A stretch of DNA of 64,000 bases, from NCBI GenBank assembly GCA_002299885.1, contig DBOB01000004.1, positions 94,430 through 158,429 of the forward strand. Reading direction: 5' to 3'. The stretch comes from Sediminibacterium sp. UBA657 (GTDB taxonomy: Bacteria > Bacteroidota > Bacteroidia > Chitinophagales > Chitinophagaceae). Each line of letters begins with the position of its first letter. Position 1 is the stretch's first letter. This document shows positions 42,495 to 51,466 of the stretch, in pieces. The position numbers and the translations under genes were made by a program. Below the pieces are notes generated by a model, which saw only the letters and a program-made list of their open reading frames with translations, was not told the origin of the DNA and ran no database searches.

Positions 42495-44945
42495 TTAAAA
42501 TTCAATGATGAATCCAATGGTTGGTATTAAAGTGCCTTCTGCATTTTCTAACAAAAAAGGAATTGCATTGCTGCCATTTGTTTGCACAGGTTTGCCATTG
42601 GTACTTACGAAACGAGTATTATCGTCTGTTCTTTTAAATGTATACTGAGGAGATCCAGTACTTTTTGTCGCATAAAAATTTTGGATGTCGATGTAAAAAT
42701 CAAAAGTGGTTTTTTTATAGTTCCATTTTTTATCCAAGCGAAGATCTCCAGCATGAAACGCTTTTAATCTTAAAGTATTTACTTGGTCGTAATCAAATAC
42801 GCCCGATCCCAGTGTTAAAAAGTTCAATCTACTTTGCTCCAAATTATATGGTGTATATGGTGCAGCTCCTTGGTACCTAAATTTAACACCAAGCTCCCAA
42901 TTCTTTGGAAGCTTATAGCCAACAGTTGTGCTTATTAAATGTCTGTTGTCCCAACTTGCAGGTTTTAATTTTTTATCGAGTCCCGAAAACTCACTCCAGT
43001 ATAAAGTATAACTCAATACACCAAAGAATTTTTCTGTCAATTTTTGTTGCGCAAAAAATTCAAACCCATAGGCCCTTCCTGTACCATCCTGTTGAATTGG
43101 CTCATTACCGATTGCGCCAAATTCTATCCCTTTGTTCGCTAAACTAATTTCGTCTAATACACTGACTGGATAATTTTTATATCCTTTATAAAATCCTTCA
43201 AATGTGAAACGAGTTGTACTCGAAGGCAGGTATTCAAATCCGGCAACATAGTGGTTAGACTGAATGTACTTTCCAGGATTCGTGAATCCATTATTGGAAT
43301 ATGCTAATTGCGTATAACTTGGTAATCGATAATAGGTACCATAGCTTGCACTAAAATTCCATGCATTGCTTAATGCATAACTTAAACTAATTCTTGGGCT
43401 TAATTGATCTAAAGGATTTTGACTACTTGATTCAAAACTATTTGCGTCTGCTCTAATCCCTGTGCTAACAGCCAAGCGATCATCGAATAATCTTGTACCC
43501 AATTGTACAAATCCACCATATCTTAAAAAGTTAACGCCAGTGTTGGAATTAAAAGTGATTGCATCTTGTATTTTTTTGCCAGCACTGTCTATTAATGCAG
43601 GTCTAAAAACTTGGAAAAAGGCATTGTCAAATTGTACATACTGCGCCACTAAACCATAACTCAAACTAATATTATTTATATTTTTTGTAACGTCGAATCT
43701 TAATTTATTTTCCGTTTCGTTACTTCTAATTTGATAAGTGCGTGTTGCATCCGAAGGCTTTTCGTTGTCCTCGTATCTATCTGCTTGATTGTCTAAAGTA
43801 TTTCTGCTAATAGATAAATTCCAATAACCATCTTGAATTAATTTTTTCAATGAAACACCAAGGGTGTAGTTCCATTGATTTACCAAAGGATTATTGTTGA
43901 TGGCGAATAATTTTTCTGGCGTCGCTTCTTTTGGTGCTGCTAATCTAAATTCATCAATGGCTGCAAGTCCTAACGTAGTCAAAGTGGTTTTATCATTAAT
44001 TTTTGTAGTGGTCTTAAATTGATAATCCCAATAATTAGGACGTATAGGCAAATCCAATGCTTTGAATAATAATTCTAAATAACTTCTTCGTACGGAAGCT
44101 AAAAATGTGGTTCGTTTACTTAAAGGTCCATCTAAAGTGGCAGCCACTTCCGTTCCACTCACTCTAAAATTACCTTGTAATTTATTGGCATTACCATTTT
44201 TTTGTTTGAATTGAAAAACACTACTCAATGTATTGTCATACCTCGCATCAAAAGCAGAAGTGCTCAATTTTACGTCCTGAATAAAACTCACATTCAATAT
44301 CCCCTGAGGACCACCACCACTACCTTGTGTACTAAAGTGATTGATAATTGGGACTTCAATTCCATCTAAATAAAAAACGTTTTCACTTGGTGCACCTCCT
44401 CTAATGATAATATCATTTCTAAATGTACCTCCTGCAGCACCTCCACCCACACCCGGTAAAGATTGAATCACTTTACTAATATCAAAGTTTCCCCCTGGAT
44501 TTGCTTTAATTTCCTCGGCAGTTAATCTTTGAATACTCAATGGGCTTTCTAAAGTGGTTGCTTTTGCTGTATTGCGTCTACTTGAAACTGTCACAGCGTT
44601 TAGTTGATTGACAGTAGGTTCGAGTTCAATAGTAAAAGTATTTTCATTACCCGATGTCACAATGACATTGGTTAGTAATTTTTCTTGTATGCCAAGACCA
44701 GTAATTTTAATCGCGTAAGTGCCCGGTAAAAGACTTGTAAACCTAAATGCACCATTACTGTCGGAAATCATTTTTTCACCAGATGGTGTTAAGGATACCA
44801 AAAGACCAGCTACATTTTGTTGGGTTTTTCTATTCACTAAAACACCGCTAAGCTTACCCGTATTTTGAACTGAACCTTGCGCTACAGCTAAATTTGCAGA
44901 AAAAACAAGCAATAAACCTACAAAAACCACTTTAAACCATTGCAT
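42495..44945 (-). CDS. TonB-dependent receptor with carboxypeptidase-regulatory-like domain
   Basis: An 816-residue outer-membrane receptor. After the signal peptide (VVFVGLLLVFSANLAVAQ) comes a carboxypeptidase-regulatory-like domain (LSGVLVNRKTQQNVAGLLVSL), then the plug with DIIIRGGAPSENVFYLDGIEV, and a barrel ending in TIGFIIEF. A segment NPGGNFDISKVIQSLPGVGGGA is typical of the group found in Bacteroidota for peptide or metal-complex ligands. It stands alone, with no SusD or hydrolase, so the ligand is not predictable. Confidence 0.92.
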   Translation of the reverse strand: MQWFKVVFVGLLLVFSANLAVAQGSVQNTGKLSGVLVNRKTQQNVAGLLVSLTPSGEKMISDSNGAFRFTSLLPGTYAIKITGLGIQEKLLTNVIVTSGNENTFTIELEPTVNQLNAVTVSSRRNTAKATTLESPLSIQRLTAEEIKANPGGNFDISKVIQSLPGVGGGAAGGTFRNDIIIRGGAPSENVFYLDGIEVPIINHFSTQGSGGGPQGILNVSFIQDVKLSTSAFDARYDNTLSSVFQFKQKNGNANKLQGNFRVSGTEVAATLDGPLSKRTTFLASVRRSYLELLFKALDLPIRPNYWDYQFKTTTKINDKTTLTTLGLAAIDEFRLAAPKEATPEKLFAINNNPLVNQWNYTLGVSLKKLIQDGYWNLSISRNTLDNQADRYEDNEKPSDATRTYQIRSNETENKLRFDVTKNINNISLSYGLVAQYVQFDNAFFQVFRPALIDSAGKKIQDAITFNSNTGVNFLRYGGFVQLGTRLFDDRLAVSTGIRADANSFESSSQNPLDQLSPRISLSYALSNAWNFSASYGTYYRLPSYTQLAYSNNGFTNPGKYIQSNHYVAGFEYLPSSTTRFTFEGFYKGYKNYPVSVLDEISLANKGIEFGAIGNEPIQQDGTGRAYGFEFFAQQKLTEKFFGVLSYTLYWSEFSGLDKKLKPASWDNRHLISTTVGYKLPKNWELGVKFRYQGAAPYTPYNLEQSRLNFLTLGSGVFDYDQVNTLRLKAFHAGDLRLDKKWNYKKTTFDFYIDIQNFYATKSTGSPQYTFKRTDDNTRFVSTNGKPVQTNGSNAIPFLLENAEGTLIPTIGFIIEF

Positions 44946-45017
44946 ATACTTCTATTTTGAATTCAAGTATAAAACAATGGAAGCGTAGTTTTTGTTTAAT
45001 AAATAATCAAAAAAATC

Positions 45018-45959
45018 TTAGATCTTTTTAGCAATATGGTCTAAAACCATAAATGCGGTCTCGGCCATGAGATTGCCCTTATTATCGAGTAAAGGATTTA
45101 CTTCTGTGAATTCAATACAAACAAGTTTGTTGGATAAGAACAATGCGTCAAATATTTGAACAATTTCTTCGGCAAAAAAGCCAATAGGCACCGGAGTACC
45201 AGTACCGGTAGAAACGTGATCGCAGTCCATAGAATCCACGTCAAAGGAAATATAAATATGATCACAATCTTGTAATTGTTCTACCGCCTCTTTAACACAA
45301 ACTTCTAGTCCACGAAATCTTAATTCTTCTACCTTATAACAAGAGATATCTTCTTTTTCAATTACATGTGCTTCGGCTGATTCAAAATCTCTTAAACCAA
45401 AATAGATTAAGTCTTGTGCTAATAATTTTTTATCTGGTGTGACAACATTCTTTAAATTATTCCAATGTAATAATGTGGTAGCACTTGGTTCGTTAACCTT
45501 ACATTCAAGATTATCCTCTTGCAATGCAGCAGCTAAAGGCATACCGTGAATATTTCCAGAGGGAGATGTAAAAGGAGAATGCAAATCCGCATGCGCATCT
45601 ATCCAAATTACACCCAATCTTTTTTCTGGATTAGCCGCCTTAATACCACTGATAGTGCCTAATGCAGAGGAATGATCCCCAGATAATACAATTGGAAAAA
45701 ATCCAGTATTGATTGTAGTTCGAACAACATCAGAAACCCTTTGACATTGCTCAACTACATGCTCGATTCTTTTTGCAAAATTATTATTGTTTTTATTGTA
45801 GATGGTTTCGTTATGTGTTTTAACGTCTACAAATAAATGGCGGTGAAAGAAATCATTGTTTTGATTGATGGCTGCAATTTCAATAGCATCTATACCTAAA
45901 TCCGAACCCCTAGTTCCAGCGCCAATATCAGATCTATTTTTTATAATTTTTATCGTCAT
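45018..45959 (-). CDS. rocF: Arginase family ureohydrolase
   Basis: A 313-residue member of the ureohydrolase superfamily. The binuclear manganese site is complete: GDHSSALG supplies one His, WIDAHADLHSP two Asp and a His, and SFDVDSMD two Asp. The GNIHGMPLA segment after the second motif is typical of arginases, which hydrolyse arginine to ornithine and urea. Agmatinase or formimidoylglutamase activity is a weaker alternative. It stands alone, downstream of nothing on its strand. Confidence 0.88.
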   Translation of the reverse strand: MTIKIIKNRSDIGAGTRGSDLGIDAIEIAAINQNNDFFHRHLFVDVKTHNETIYNKNNNNFAKRIEHVVEQCQRVSDVVRTTINTGFFPIVLSGDHSSALGTISGIKAANPEKRLGVIWIDAHADLHSPFTSPSGNIHGMPLAAALQEDNLECKVNEPSATTLLHWNNLKNVVTPDKKLLAQDLIYFGLRDFESAEAHVIEKEDISCYKVEELRFRGLEVCVKEAVEQLQDCDHIYISFDVDSMDCDHVSTGTGTPVPIGFFAEEIVQIFDALFLSNKLVCIEFTEVNPLLDNKGNLMAETAFMVLDHIAKKI

Positions 45960-46049
45960 ATAAATAAATTAGCAACAATGAGTAATCGTAAAATTCAATA
46001 AGCAAAGCTACTTAAATTCAAGTAGTCTTATTACAAAAAGCATTCACAT

Positions 46050-46505
46050 TTATCGAATATAAATGGTTCTAGAAATACTGTTTAATTTAATGTCATTCCC
46101 AATGGCTATTCTGCCTAAACGATAGGGATAATTGGTGCCATCAGAAAATTCGAAAATAAAGTTAAACGCCCCAATAAAGTCATCTACAGAACGCGACTTA
46201 AAAGTGAAATTGATTAAACTACTTGTAATGGCTGTTTTATCTATCTTTTTGTCGATTAAATCCATCTGCACTGTTCTCACATCTCCAAGCTCCATGCTAC
46301 CTAATAGAATATGTGTGGCATACTTTTCGTTTTGCTTAGTTGGTTTTAAGCTAATATCAATCGAAGAAGCAAAAAGTAGTGCGTCTTGAATATCATTGAT
46401 ATCCATTGTGATTCTAGTTAAAACAACTTGTTTTTTAGTTGAGTCTGACTGGGCTAATGCAAAAAGGGATAAAAAAAGGAAGAATATGGTGGTATACAAT
46501 TTCAT
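46050..46505 (-). CDS. Small secreted protein of unknown function
   Basis: A 151-residue protein with a signal peptide (MKLYTTIFFLFLSLFALAQ) followed by a body of alternating hydrophobic residues, probably beta-rich. It resembles no family I can name. It is divergent from the esterase at 46578, with a 72-bp gap, and carries the 16-mer GTAACTTTAAGGTATA just upstream, identical to that preceding the secreted gene at 35292. That shared leader suggests co-regulation. Confidence 0.65.
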   Translation of the reverse strand: MKLYTTIFFLFLSLFALAQSDSTKKQVVLTRITMDINDIQDALLFASSIDISLKPTKQNEKYATHILLGSMELGDVRTVQMDLIDKKIDKTAITSSLINFTFKSRSVDDFIGAFNFIFEFSDGTNYPYRLGRIAIGNDIKLNSISRTIYIR

Positions 46506-46515
46506 AAAGAGGCGT

Positions 46516-46531
46516 TATACCTTAAAGTTAC
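46516..46531 (-). promoter_or_regulatory. Shared 16-mer promoter-like element, copy 2
   Basis: Minus strand GTAACTTTAAGGTATA, 10 bp upstream of the ATG at 46505, identical to 35999-36014. Nearly equal spacing to the start codon in both places argues for a promoter rather than a chance match. Confidence 0.45.
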
Positions 46532-46577
46532 CCGAAAAATGCATTTAACCTACAATTAGAAGCATTAAATTAGTGGT

Positions 46578-47411
46578 ATGAAAAAACTGTTTACAGCCAA
46601 TTGCATCTTCATTTTAGTTCTATTAGGCATGCAAGCCTTTGCAGGCAATGTGGATACAATACAAATTCAAAGTAACTATTTAAAAAAAGCGACCAAGTTT
46701 GTTGTGATTCAGCCAAGTAATCAAGGTCAACAAAATAATACCCAAGCGCGATATCCAGTGGTGTACCTGCTGAATGGTTATGATGGGAATTACGCCCAAT
46801 GGACTAAAACTGCGCCGCAATTAGCAAAAACTGCCGATGACTTAAAAATGATTTTTGTGTATCCTGATGGTGGAAAAAGTAGTTGGTACTTTGATAGTCC
46901 ACTAGATAGTAACATGCAATATGAATCCTATATCATTAAAGAGTTAGTACCCTATGTAGACGCGAATTTCCCAACAAAAGCAAATCCCAAGTCAAGGGCT
47001 ATTACAGGACTCAGCATGGGTGGACATGGTGGATTGTACCTTGCAATAAGAAATTCGGATGTATTTGGTGCTGCAGGGAGTACTTCGGGTGGTTTTGATT
47101 TTAGACCTTTCCCAAAAAGTTGGGATATTAAAAATGCATTAGGCGAATATGAGCAAAATAAAGAAAGATGGTATGAATATACGGTGATGCGCCAAGTTGA
47201 ATTGCTTACAAATAATCAATTGGCAATCATTTTTGATTGTGGGGTGGATGACATTTTCATTAATGTGAATCGCGCATTGCATGAAAAACTTTTACAATTA
47301 AAAATTGATCATGATTATATAGAACGTTCGGGTGGTCACAATCATGCCTATTGGCGAAGTAGTATCGATTTTCAAATCCTTTTCTTTCACCAATTTTTTC
47401 AAAAAAAATAA
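46578..47411 (+). CDS. Secreted esterase (esterase D / antigen 85-like alpha/beta hydrolase)
   Basis: A 277-residue exported alpha/beta hydrolase. A signal peptide ends near FAGN (residue 23). The nucleophile elbow is TGLSMGGHGG with Ser146, the acid is expected in DCGVDD, and the catalytic His in SGGHNHAYWR. VVYLLNGYDGNYAQW is typical of the esterase D / feruloyl esterase-like family, which hydrolyses acyl esters of small molecules or sugars. It is monocistronic and divergent from a small secreted protein gene. Confidence 0.88.
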   Translation: MKKLFTANCIFILVLLGMQAFAGNVDTIQIQSNYLKKATKFVVIQPSNQGQQNNTQARYPVVYLLNGYDGNYAQWTKTAPQLAKTADDLKMIFVYPDGGKSSWYFDSPLDSNMQYESYIIKELVPYVDANFPTKANPKSRAITGLSMGGHGGLYLAIRNSDVFGAAGSTSGGFDFRPFPKSWDIKNALGEYEQNKERWYEYTVMRQVELLTNNQLAIIFDCGVDDIFINVNRALHEKLLQLKIDHDYIERSGGHNHAYWRSSIDFQILFFHQFFQKK

Positions 47412-47425
47412 ATAGGCGCAAAGCT

Positions 47426-47824
47426 TTATGCTAGGAATCTATGGCGGATGGATTCGTCAGGTATTCTACAGGTTTCCCTTTTCCCAAATAATATATACCT
47501 GTTTTTTGCAACAAGATCATATCCAAAGTCACGAATGAATTTTGGAATAAATTTTAATCCTATAAATAATCTTGGCCAACCATTCATATGTGTTGCTATT
47601 TGAATAACTGCATCCGTTTTAGTGTACACTTTATCATTATCAATTAAAATCACTGATGCTGCTGAGGTTTGATTTAACTTAAATTTTTGAAGCACACCGA
47701 TTCCACCAATAGACTGTGATGCAGCAAACTGAAAATTTGCAGCTTTATCATGTTCTAAAATAATGTTGACAGTTCGGTTACAAAAATTACAAACTCCATC
47801 AAATAATATAACTGGCATAGTCAT
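47426..47824 (-). CDS. DCC family thiol-disulfide oxidoreductase (DUF393)
   Basis: About 132 residues. The N-terminus ILFDGVCNFCNRTVNIIL carries the DxxCxxC motif that names the family, a thioredoxin-like fold of unknown physiological role. A longer frame starts with TTG at 47839, but ATGs at 47824 and 47818 lie right before the motif, and I prefer 47824. FIPKFIRDFGYDLVAKNRY is the usual C-terminal stretch. It is convergent with the esterase and lies downstream of the helicase gene. Confidence 0.88.
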   Translation of the reverse strand: MTMPVILFDGVCNFCNRTVNIILEHDKAANFQFAASQSIGGIGVLQKFKLNQTSAASVILIDNDKVYTKTDAVIQIATHMNGWPRLFIGLKFIPKFIRDFGYDLVAKNRYILFGKRETCRIPDESIRHRFLA

Positions 47825-47854
47825 GTTGGATTCATTCAATAAAAAAAGTTTGCC

Positions 47855-49045
47855 TTATCTTCTTCTTTTAAAACCAGCGTTCTTTCTTTGCTTAGGATTA
47901 TATTCTGGGGTTGGGCCAAACATTTCGGGTACAGTACCTTTTAATACAGGCGCACCTAATAATTCTTCGATCAATGCAAACTTAGACTGTTCTTTTTCAC
48001 TCACAAGAGTAAAAGCAGTTCCAGTAGTTGCAGCGCGAGCTGTTCTTCCAATGCGGTGGATATAATCCTCCCCATCATTCGGTACATCATAATTAATCAC
48101 CAAATCAATGTCTTCAATATCAATCCCCCTGCTTAAAATATCTGTAGCGACTAAAATATTCGTTTTGCCATTTCTGTAGTCTTGTAAGTATTGCTCTCTA
48201 CTTTTTTGGTCTAAATCTGAATGGATTTCTTCTGCAGCTAATCTTGCCGATTTTAAAATTGCTGTTAGCTCTTTTACGTTTTGTTTTTTAGAACAGAACA
48301 CAATCACTTTTGAAAAACGTTTAGAACCAAGCATGTCTTTGATGATACCTGCTTTTTGTTGTTCAAAAACAATAAATGCTTTTTGAACAATTTGTTCTGG
48401 CGGTTTTGAAATTGCAATATTAATTTCTACTGGATTCTTTAAAATTTTATTGGCAAGAGCGCGCATTTTTTGCGGCATCGTTGCAGAAAATAGTAAGTTC
48501 TGTCTTTCGGCTGGTAAGTAAGTAATGATTTTAGCAATGTCATCAGAAAAGCCCATGTCCAACATTCTATCTGCCTCGTCTAACACTAAATATTTCAATC
48601 CTTTTAATTTCACATAACCCATATTCAAATGTGCGATCATCCTGCCGGGTGTGCAAACCACAATATCAGCTCCAGAAGTCAATGCTTTTTTCTCTGCTGC
48701 AAAGGAATTACCATCACCTCCTCCATATACTGCGATAGAACTTACATCTGTAAAATAAGCAAGCCCTTCTAATCCTTCTGCTATTTGAATGGCCAATTCT
48801 CTTGTAGGCACAATCACCAATGCGTTGATATCACCAGCATGGTGCGGAGAAGTCAATAAACGATGTAATAATGGTAATAAAAATGCGGCTGTTTTTCCTG
48901 TGCCTGTTTGCGCTGCTGCAATAATATCCTTCCCTTCTAAAATTGGAACCATCACCTGTTGCTGAACTGGCGTTGCTGTTTCATATCCCATTGCGTCAAT
49001 GCCATCTAAAATGCGCTGATCCAGCCCTAAATCTATAAACTTCAA
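47855..49045 (-). CDS. DEAD-box ATP-dependent RNA helicase, RhlE type
   Basis: A 396-residue helicase. Motifs in order are the Q motif GYETATPVQQQVM, motif I AAAQTGTGKTAAFL, II VLDEADRMLDMG, III FSATMP, and VI HRIGRTARAA, with a short basic tail (RKNAGFKRRR) as in RhlE-like proteins. It unwinds RNA duplexes in ribosome assembly or mRNA decay. The start codon is TTG at 49045, because a stop codon lies only four codons further upstream and the first internal Met would trim the N-terminus. Confidence 0.93.
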   Translation of the reverse strand: MKFIDLGLDQRILDGIDAMGYETATPVQQQVMVPILEGKDIIAAAQTGTGKTAAFLLPLLHRLLTSPHHAGDINALVIVPTRELAIQIAEGLEGLAYFTDVSSIAVYGGGDGNSFAAEKKALTSGADIVVCTPGRMIAHLNMGYVKLKGLKYLVLDEADRMLDMGFSDDIAKIITYLPAERQNLLFSATMPQKMRALANKILKNPVEINIAISKPPEQIVQKAFIVFEQQKAGIIKDMLGSKRFSKVIVFCSKKQNVKELTAILKSARLAAEEIHSDLDQKSREQYLQDYRNGKTNILVATDILSRGIDIEDIDLVINYDVPNDGEDYIHRIGRTARAATTGTAFTLVSEKEQSKFALIEELLGAPVLKGTVPEMFGPTPEYNPKQRKNAGFKRRR

Positions 49046-49072
49046 AATGTATAATTTAAGAACAAAGGTAGC

Positions 49073-49699
49073 CTATAATTTCTCAAATACTAGGTTCAAT
49101 ATTCTAGGTAATTGGCTTCTATCTGCATCATCAAACTGTTCGTCTAAATGAATCAATTGAAAGCCAGAAGCATTTGCTGCTTGGATAAAATCTGTAACAT
49201 GATGATTAAAGCAGGTTACAACTTGAGTGCCCGATTCGGTTTCAAATCTTGCTTTAGAGCCCGCATATTGTTTAAAGGGATGCAATTCACCGATATAAAC
49301 AAGACTACCCACGGCAGTCACCCTTGATACTTTTTGAAAAACAGCATTCAAGTCTTCGATATGCTCGAGCATTAAACTAAAAGTAACAAGGTCATAAGTT
49401 TGGTTTGCAAATGTCCAATCCTTTGTAATATCAACTTCAATAAAATTTACTTTATCCGACTGGATTTTATTTTTTGCAATTTCAAGCATGCCTTTAGATA
49501 AATCAATGGCAGTGATTTGATCACAGATGCTTAAAAGCCAGGCAGTATTCTTGCCTGTGCCACAACCAATTTCTAAACAATGTTTGAATGATTTTGCTTG
49601 AAGTATTTTTTGTAGTGCTAAGGCTTCAAGGTCTCGCGTTTTATTGTCATTGGTATCGTATTGGGATGACCAACTATTGTATGCATTCGCAATATCCAT
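49073..49699 (-). CDS. Class I SAM-dependent methyltransferase
   Basis: A 208-residue methyltransferase. The SAM-binding motif I is HCLEIGCGTGKNTAWLL, followed by ITAIDLSKGMLEIAKNKI (motif II) and DLVTFSLMLEHIEDL (post-motif). It belongs to the broad methyltransferase type 11 group, which methylates small molecules or lipids, so the substrate cannot be inferred. It lies 69 bp downstream of the arsenic genes on the same strand and could be an unrelated neighbour. Confidence 0.85.
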   Translation of the reverse strand: MDIANAYNSWSSQYDTNDNKTRDLEALALQKILQAKSFKHCLEIGCGTGKNTAWLLSICDQITAIDLSKGMLEIAKNKIQSDKVNFIEVDITKDWTFANQTYDLVTFSLMLEHIEDLNAVFQKVSRVTAVGSLVYIGELHPFKQYAGSKARFETESGTQVVTCFNHHVTDFIQAANASGFQLIHLDEQFDDADRSQLPRILNLVFEKL

Positions 49700-49768
49700 T
49701 ATTAATTTATTCTAATTATAATAAAGATAATACTATACAGCGTTTAATTCAACTTTGTCGAAATCAAC

Positions 49769-50188
49769 TTATGGAACTAGGTTATTTTTTACAAAGTCTG
49801 CACAGTAATCTTTAATCAGATTTCTCACCGAATCAAAAGCGGCTTCAATTTCTTGCTCTGTTCCTGTTGCTTTTGCTGGGTCGGGAAAATTATAATGAAA
49901 TTTTTGTGCATTGGATGGAAAGTAAGGACAGCGCTCTTTGGCATTATCACATACTGTAATCACATAGTCAAATTCAATACCAGTATATTCTAAGATATTG
50001 TTAGAAGTATGATGGCTAATATCAATGCCATCCTTTTGCATGGTGGTAATTGCCTTTGGATTCACCCCATGCGTTTCTACGCCAGCACTATAGACCTTGG
50101 CTTTTTCACCTGCAAAATGCTTTAAATACCCCTCTGCTATTTGACTGCGGCAGCTATTGCCTGTACATAATACTAAAATGTTTTTCAT
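49769..50188 (-). CDS. arsC: Arsenate reductase, low-molecular-weight phosphatase type
   Basis: A 139-residue ArsC of the thioredoxin-linked type. The phosphatase-like loop is LCTGNSCRS, with Cys8 and Cys13 and the catalytic Arg14. The two further redox cysteines are in TVCDNAKERCPYFP, so all three cysteines needed to relay electrons are present. It reduces arsenate to arsenite, which the neighbouring ArsM can methylate. It starts 12 bp after arsM, so the order arsR-arsM-arsC forms one operon. Confidence 0.93.
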   Translation of the reverse strand: MKNILVLCTGNSCRSQIAEGYLKHFAGEKAKVYSAGVETHGVNPKAITTMQKDGIDISHHTSNNILEYTGIEFDYVITVCDNAKERCPYFPSNAQKFHYNFPDPAKATGTEQEIEAAFDSVRNLIKDYCADFVKNNLVP

Positions 50189-50199
50189 AGACTAATGAT

Positions 50200-51045
50200 T
50201 TAACAACAACCAGCACCAGGTACACATTTATTTTCTGTCAATGGTTTTTGTGCAAAAACAGTGACACTAAAAATGCCTGTTGATCCAGTTTTAAATTGAT
50301 TGATTTCGTCTTGAGATAAATAATTGATTAATATATCATCAGGAATCACGATTGGTTTTTCTTTTTGAATTGTTACATTTTCAAATCCATTTGCATGAAT
50401 CAATTCCATGTAAACTTCTTTTTGAATAGCACCAGCAACACAACCAGCATACATCTCGGCATCCTTTCTTAAACCCTCTGGCAAGGCGCCTACTAAGACA
50501 ACATCGGAAATACTAAAATGACCGCCAGGCTTAAGTACCCTAAGGATATCCTTTAAAACAGCATCTTTATTTGGTACCAAATTCAATACACAGTTACTCA
50601 CTACCACATCTGCGGTGTTTGCCATAATAGGCATATGCTCAATATCTCCTTGTCTAAACTCTACATTATTGAAGCCTCTGATCTCTGCATTGGCTCTTGC
50701 TTTATCAATCATGGCAGGTGTAAAATCAATACCAATCACTTTACCTGTCTCGCCAGTCTCATGACGTGCAATAAAACAATCATTTCCTGCACCACTTCCT
50801 AAGTCAATCACAACATCTCCTTTTTTTATTCTTGCAAACTGTGTTGGCAGGCCGCAACCAAGACCCAAATCGGCATCGGCATTGTATCCTTCTAAAGTTG
50901 TATAATCCTCGGACATGATATTGTACACTTCTGTAGAACATCCGCCAGCGCCACAGCAAGAAGCCATATTATCGGCTTTGTCTTGTAGCGCAATTTCACT
51001 GTACTTTTGTCTTACGATTTCTTTTAATTGTTCTTCGGTTTGCAT
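50200..51045 (-). CDS. arsM: Arsenite methyltransferase
   Basis: A 281-residue SAM-dependent arsenic methyltransferase. An N-terminal MASCCGAGGC cysteine cluster precedes the SAM site VIDLGSGAGNDCFIARH. Arsenic-binding cysteines expected in the central part occur in SNCVLNLV and YAGCVAGAIQ, and the chain ends in NKCVPGAGCC. It converts arsenite to methylated, partly volatile species. No efflux pump (ArsB or Acr3) is encoded beside it, so detoxification here may rely on methylation, or the pump lies elsewhere. Confidence 0.93.
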   Translation of the reverse strand: MQTEEQLKEIVRQKYSEIALQDKADNMASCCGAGGCSTEVYNIMSEDYTTLEGYNADADLGLGCGLPTQFARIKKGDVVIDLGSGAGNDCFIARHETGETGKVIGIDFTPAMIDKARANAEIRGFNNVEFRQGDIEHMPIMANTADVVVSNCVLNLVPNKDAVLKDILRVLKPGGHFSISDVVLVGALPEGLRKDAEMYAGCVAGAIQKEVYMELIHANGFENVTIQKEKPIVIPDDILINYLSQDEINQFKTGSTGIFSVTVFAQKPLTENKCVPGAGCC

Positions 51046-51076
51046 AAAATTTATTTTAATTTTTTTGAATTTTTGC

Positions 51077-51409
51077 TCAACAACATTTGCTGGCAGGCAA
51101 AGTCAATTTGTCTAATAACAGCCCTAACTGATTTTTTGCTTTCGTCCATTCTTTTTCGTCAATACAATAACAAACAGAAACGCCCTCAATATCACCTTTA
51201 ATGAGACCAGCTGCTTTCAATTCTTTTAAATGCTGAGAAACAGTACTTTGAGAAAGCGGAAGCTCATCTACAATATCACCACAAATACAAGACTGGCGTT
51301 TTAATAATACATTCAAAATGGCCACCCTAGCAGGATGAGAAAGGGCTTTAGCATATTTTGCAATGCTTAATTCCTGTGCCGAATAGTCTTTGGTTTTAGT
51401 GGTTCCCAT
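51077..51409 (-). CDS. arsR: ArsR family metalloregulatory repressor
   Basis: A 110-residue winged-helix repressor. The recognition helix is PLSQSTVSQHLKELKAAGLI, and the preceding SCICGDIVDE carries a Cys-x-Cys pair at the position of the ELCVCDL metal site in classical ArsR, with an extra cysteine pair at the C-terminus (ASKCC). It heads the arsR-arsM-arsC operon and should release its operator when arsenite binds. A 34-bp inverted repeat covers its own start codon, which suggests autoregulation. Confidence 0.93.
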   Translation of the reverse strand: MGTTKTKDYSAQELSIAKYAKALSHPARVAILNVLLKRQSCICGDIVDELPLSQSTVSQHLKELKAAGLIKGDIEGVSVCYCIDEKEWTKAKNQLGLLLDKLTLPASKCC

Positions 51410-51438
51410 ATTAATCGTAAAATTACGATTAATATGGG
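51405..51438. promoter_or_regulatory. Perfect inverted-repeat operator over the arsR start codon
   Basis: Two 16-bp arms (CCCATATTAATCGTAA and its exact complement TTACGATTAATATGGG) separated by AA. The CGTAA/TTACG core resembles operators of ArsR/SmtB regulators. The left arm includes the arsR ATG at 51407-51409, and the right arm ends 28 bp before the divergent hydrolase ATG at 51467, so both genes may be controlled. Confidence 0.85.
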
Positions 51439-51466
51439 AAATGAAAAAATAAACTTAAATTGAAGT

